Shown: positions 61,640 to 64,000 of the stretch, piece after piece | Position numbering within the stretch: position 1 is the first letter of the stretch | How the letters are laid out: the number at the start of each line of letters is the position of its first letter | Assembly (NCBI GenBank): GCA_037176885.1 | Contig: JAWWNJ010000087.1 | Location: forward strand, 372,001 to 436,000 | Direction of reading: 5' to 3' | DNA length: 64,000 nucleotides | Source: Favolaschia claudopus | Lineage: Eukaryota; Basidiomycota; Agaricomycetes; Agaricales; Mycenaceae | Notes under the pieces: generated by a model | Seen by the model: the letters and a program-made list of their open reading frames with translations, nothing else | Told to the model about the DNA's origin: nothing | Database searches by the model: none | Program-made: the position numbers and the translations under genes

Positions 61640-62160
61640 AAGCTCGGAGCCTTGACTTGCGGCGTGGGTCAGAATGCCGCTTAAGACCTTGAAGTTGAAG
61701 CCTTGATGCGCGAGTCTTCTTGGAGCCTTGAAGTTGACGTCTTGACCTTGAGGCGCGGCTTGAGGTTTTCAAGTCGAAGGCTTGATGCGCGCCCCGAGTC
61801 TTGAGGCGGGACTTGAGGCCTTGAAGTTGAAGCCTTGACGCGCGGGTCTTGAGGCGCGGGTTGAGGTGTTGCAGTCGGAAGTTGGTCGGAAACTTCAAGT
61901 TGATGCGCGACTTGAATCATGAGGCAGATCTTGAGTCTTGCGGCGCGACTTGAGGCTAGCTTGAGGCCTTGAATCGTCTTGAGCAGTCTTCCGCTGAGGT
62001 CTTGAACTTCTCTTCTAAGACGCGTCTTGAATCTTGGAGCTTTGAGGGATCCCAAGTCTTGAACGGGGCTTGACGTCTTGAGGCCTTGAATCTCGGTCTT
62101 GAGGCGTCTTGGGGCCTTGACGTTGATGCTTGAAGCGCCGGTGATGTCGAGGTGCCGTAT
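61640..62160. repeat. Degenerate CTTGA-rich minisatellite
   Basis: The pentamer CTTGA (or TTGAGG/TTGAAG) recurs every 10-20 bases for about 500 bases, with longer imperfect units such as CTTGAAGTTGAAGCCTTGA and GCGCGGGTCTTGAGGCG repeated near 61690, 61725, 61815 and 61845. The minus-strand frames through it (RASRLQLQGLKSRLKTRG and relatives) are repeat by-products. Confidence 0.8.
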
Positions 62161-63025
62161 ATAGTTTGCAGCTGAGATCTTAAACGGCGAAAGCGGCGAG
62201 AGTCAAGAGAAGGCTGGCGAAGCTGGAAGACTACACGACGACCGTCAGCGGCGAAGCAGCAAACATGGATGTAGTAACGCACCGAGCAGAGCAAACATCT
62301 GACTAGGCGAGCCTGGCGAGATGGCTGGATCGAGAGCCTGAGTAGGAGAGGTGGCAGAGAGGACAGAACCAGCCTAGACGAGGTCGAGGAAAGTCAGCGT
62401 CGACGCGGTGAACGATGGCAAAGGATGAGTATCGATGAGTACTCACAACGGAGGACAATGGACAAATACACTGGGGAGGTGCAGCGAGCGAGCTAGTACA
62501 CAGGAGCTTGACGCTTTGAGGCTCGAATGAGGCGGCCCCATCGGGAGATGATGAGAGAAGAGAAGAGAGAGCGAGAGTGACAAATTGTCACAAGGTGGCT
62601 GGCTTTTATATTCGCTGCGACGGCAATTTCCGGACTTGTATCCAGTTTTCAAGTCGTCCAGATAGTTTGGAAGGATTCAGATAGGAAGAATGGATGCCAT
62701 CGGTTGGTATTTACTCGAAGCGTCGAATATAGGCCGTGAAATTGTCGTTGAAGCGTGTTAATAGGTAAGAACCGTAGGTGGAGTCTCGACAGTGTGTGTG
62801 CTACGGCGCTGCTAACGAGCACGCAGTATCGCAGAGCAGACACAGGAAACAAACCACAGAGATGCTGAGAGAAGCGGAAGCTTCAAAGTCACCTGACCGT
62901 GATCGGCACTTCCCACCATAACACTGTACCGGGGTTTCAAGAGGTGTATCGGCAGCACCTACCTACTATTATGCAGAGCAAAATACAAGCGACAAACAAG
63001 AGATGAAAGCACAGTCAAGGCTAGA
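62161..63025. other. Intergenic region
   Basis: About 860 bases between the minisatellite and the 3' end of the nucleoporin gene. Contains purine-rich stretches (GAGAGAAGAGAAGAGAGAGC near 62552) and no convincing gene. Confidence 0.4.
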
Positions 63026-64000
63026 TCAACTGGACTGGATCTCAGCGACCTCCTTGTCAATCGCAGCTTGGAACTCCTTCGCCACATCCTCCGAACGGAG
63101 CCGCAAGCTATACGTCTGGGCCTCTCCAGCTGCATCGTGGCCCACCAAGGTCAGCGCCTTCTTCGACACGGACACCTTCAATCCCGAGTACAAGGCAAAA
63201 TTCTGGTCAAGGAATCAATCAATCATCAGTGCAAATGCAGAATCAAGTGAGACGAACGATTTGTATTTTGCCCCCCGAGGTTCGCAAGAGAAGTCGCCGC
63301 GCCGACGTCTCTTTATGCTTTTTGAGGCGAACAAAACCTATCGCGATGGTGTGAGTTGAATGCGCATGGCGAAACGAGTCTGCACGTCGCACCTGTACCA
63401 ATATCCGCCCAGCCACCTTGGCTCTCCTTTCGTAGTCGATACGCCTTTGACTTCGCTTGGTATACCGTCTCCTCGTCCTCTTCTCCCTCGCCCTCAGCAT
63501 CCAGACCACTTGGCGCGTCATCCCCGAATATCAGGCCAGAGGAGCCGGACGAGCTGCCTTCCGTCGTACTCACCTTCTCCGTCTCTTGGCTCGACGCAGC
63601 CTCCGTGGTAGCCCCATCGTCATCCCCCTCCCCGTCATCCTTACTCTCCTCCTTCACCTTTTCCTTCGCCTGGTCTTTGGGCGAGGCGAAAGAAAATCCA
63701 ACAGGGTTGCCAATGCTGCCGCCACTGGCTCCGAAGCCAAATGAGGGTGCAGGTGAGCCTGATGTTGAAGGGGACGGGGAGACGAAAGGATTTCCTGCTC
63801 CACTGCCAAACAGAGAAGTGGTCGGCTTGCTGGCACCGCCAAACACCGACGACGGAGAGCCAAATGGTGATGGAGAGGTTGTCGCGGTAAACGGGGAAGC
63901 AGTGGCAGTGGTGCTAGTCGCGGACCCAAAGAGTGATGAGGGTGGGGCGGAGCCGAAGACGGAGGGAGCGGGGGTGGTAGCGGTTGAAGATGGAAATGCG
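63026..64000 (-). CDS. Nup2/Nup50-like nucleoporin with RanBP1 domain, 3' part
   Basis: The 5' end lies beyond the window. Visible from the N-terminal side: Ser/Thr/Ala/Gly-rich repeats with FG dipeptides (SPFGVFGG type, APSFGFGASGGSIGNPVGF), an acidic Glu/Asp/Lys-rich linker (KEKVKEESKDDGEGDDDG), then the RanBP1-like domain: EEDEETVYQAKSKAYRLRKE, SQGGWADIGTG, an intron, LKKHKETSARRLLLRTSGGK, an intron, NFALYSGLKVSVSKKALTLV and SLRLRSEDVAKEFQAAIDKE, ending VAEIQSS at TGA 63026-63028. Binds Ran-GTP at the nuclear pore in the known family. FG repeats plus one C-terminal Ran-binding domain favour Nup2/Nup50 over RanBP1. Confidence 0.88.

Noticed and set aside
61593..62055. Minus-strand frames rich in RLKTRASRLQ repeats
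   Set aside because: Produced by the CTTGA minisatellite; period and composition follow the DNA repeat rather than protein constraint.

Overview
The window is nuclear DNA of a mushroom-forming basidiomycete (Agaricomycetes, most likely Agaricales). The reasons are many GT-AG introns of about 45-65 nt, densely packed genes on both strands, orphan F-box/leucine-rich proteins, a DUF6535 protein, an agaricomycete-type HNH protein, and conserved eukaryotic housekeeping genes. I would guess a Mycena-like genome, but the sequence alone does not prove this. About 32 genes are called. None is bacterial or viral, and I recognised no tRNA, rRNA, CRISPR array or intact transposon.

Layout. 1-20 kb: 3' end of the CHD1 chromatin remodeller, a membrane protein with a DUF1771-like tail, an F-box-type gene, splicing factor SLU7 sharing a 71-bp promoter with an unknown gene, a broken unknown gene, a second F-box gene, the TFIIA large subunit, a small disordered protein, mitochondrial 2-methylcitrate dehydratase, a third F-box gene and a multi-pass membrane protein. 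20-42 kb: a fourth F-box gene, arginine methyltransferase PRMT1/Hmt1 divergent from a BRI3-like protein, a SMYD-like SET protein, an Spt23/Mga2-like membrane-tethered transcription factor, a DUF6535 protein, an atypical SDR, an O-fucosyltransferase-like enzyme, COP9 signalosome subunit 7 and a fifth F-box-type gene.

42-56 kb is the unusual part. A secreted protein gene (42495-44728) contains a 4-nt microexon that completes a D-H-I-V-E-L-Q motif. It ends in nine consecutive phase-0 mini-exons, each coding Lys-Pro-Ala repeats. Next come the GPI-transamidase subunit PIG-T and the meiotic break enzyme SPO11. SPO11 and its convergent neighbour appear to be the founders of a tandem segmental duplication. 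Four diverged copies of the neighbour (49.1-55.9 kb) are kept, while SPO11 copies survive only as fragments (a promoter piece at 51.9 kb, a promoter piece at 53.9 kb, a 3' end at 54.2-54.6 kb).

56-64 kb: an HNH-type protein with a very long disordered tail, a TBC-domain Rab-GAP (Gyp1/TBC1D22-like), a degenerate CTTGA-rich minisatellite and the 3' end of a Nup2/Nup50-like RanBP1-domain nucleoporin.

Several genes (CHD1, the gene at 8.6-9.9 kb, the SET gene) carry frame breaks that mostly behave like single missing bases. This suggests uncorrected long-read errors, or decay in the non-essential cases. Exon boundaries were read by eye from splice motifs and protein continuity, so terminal exons and starts carry more uncertainty than gene identities.
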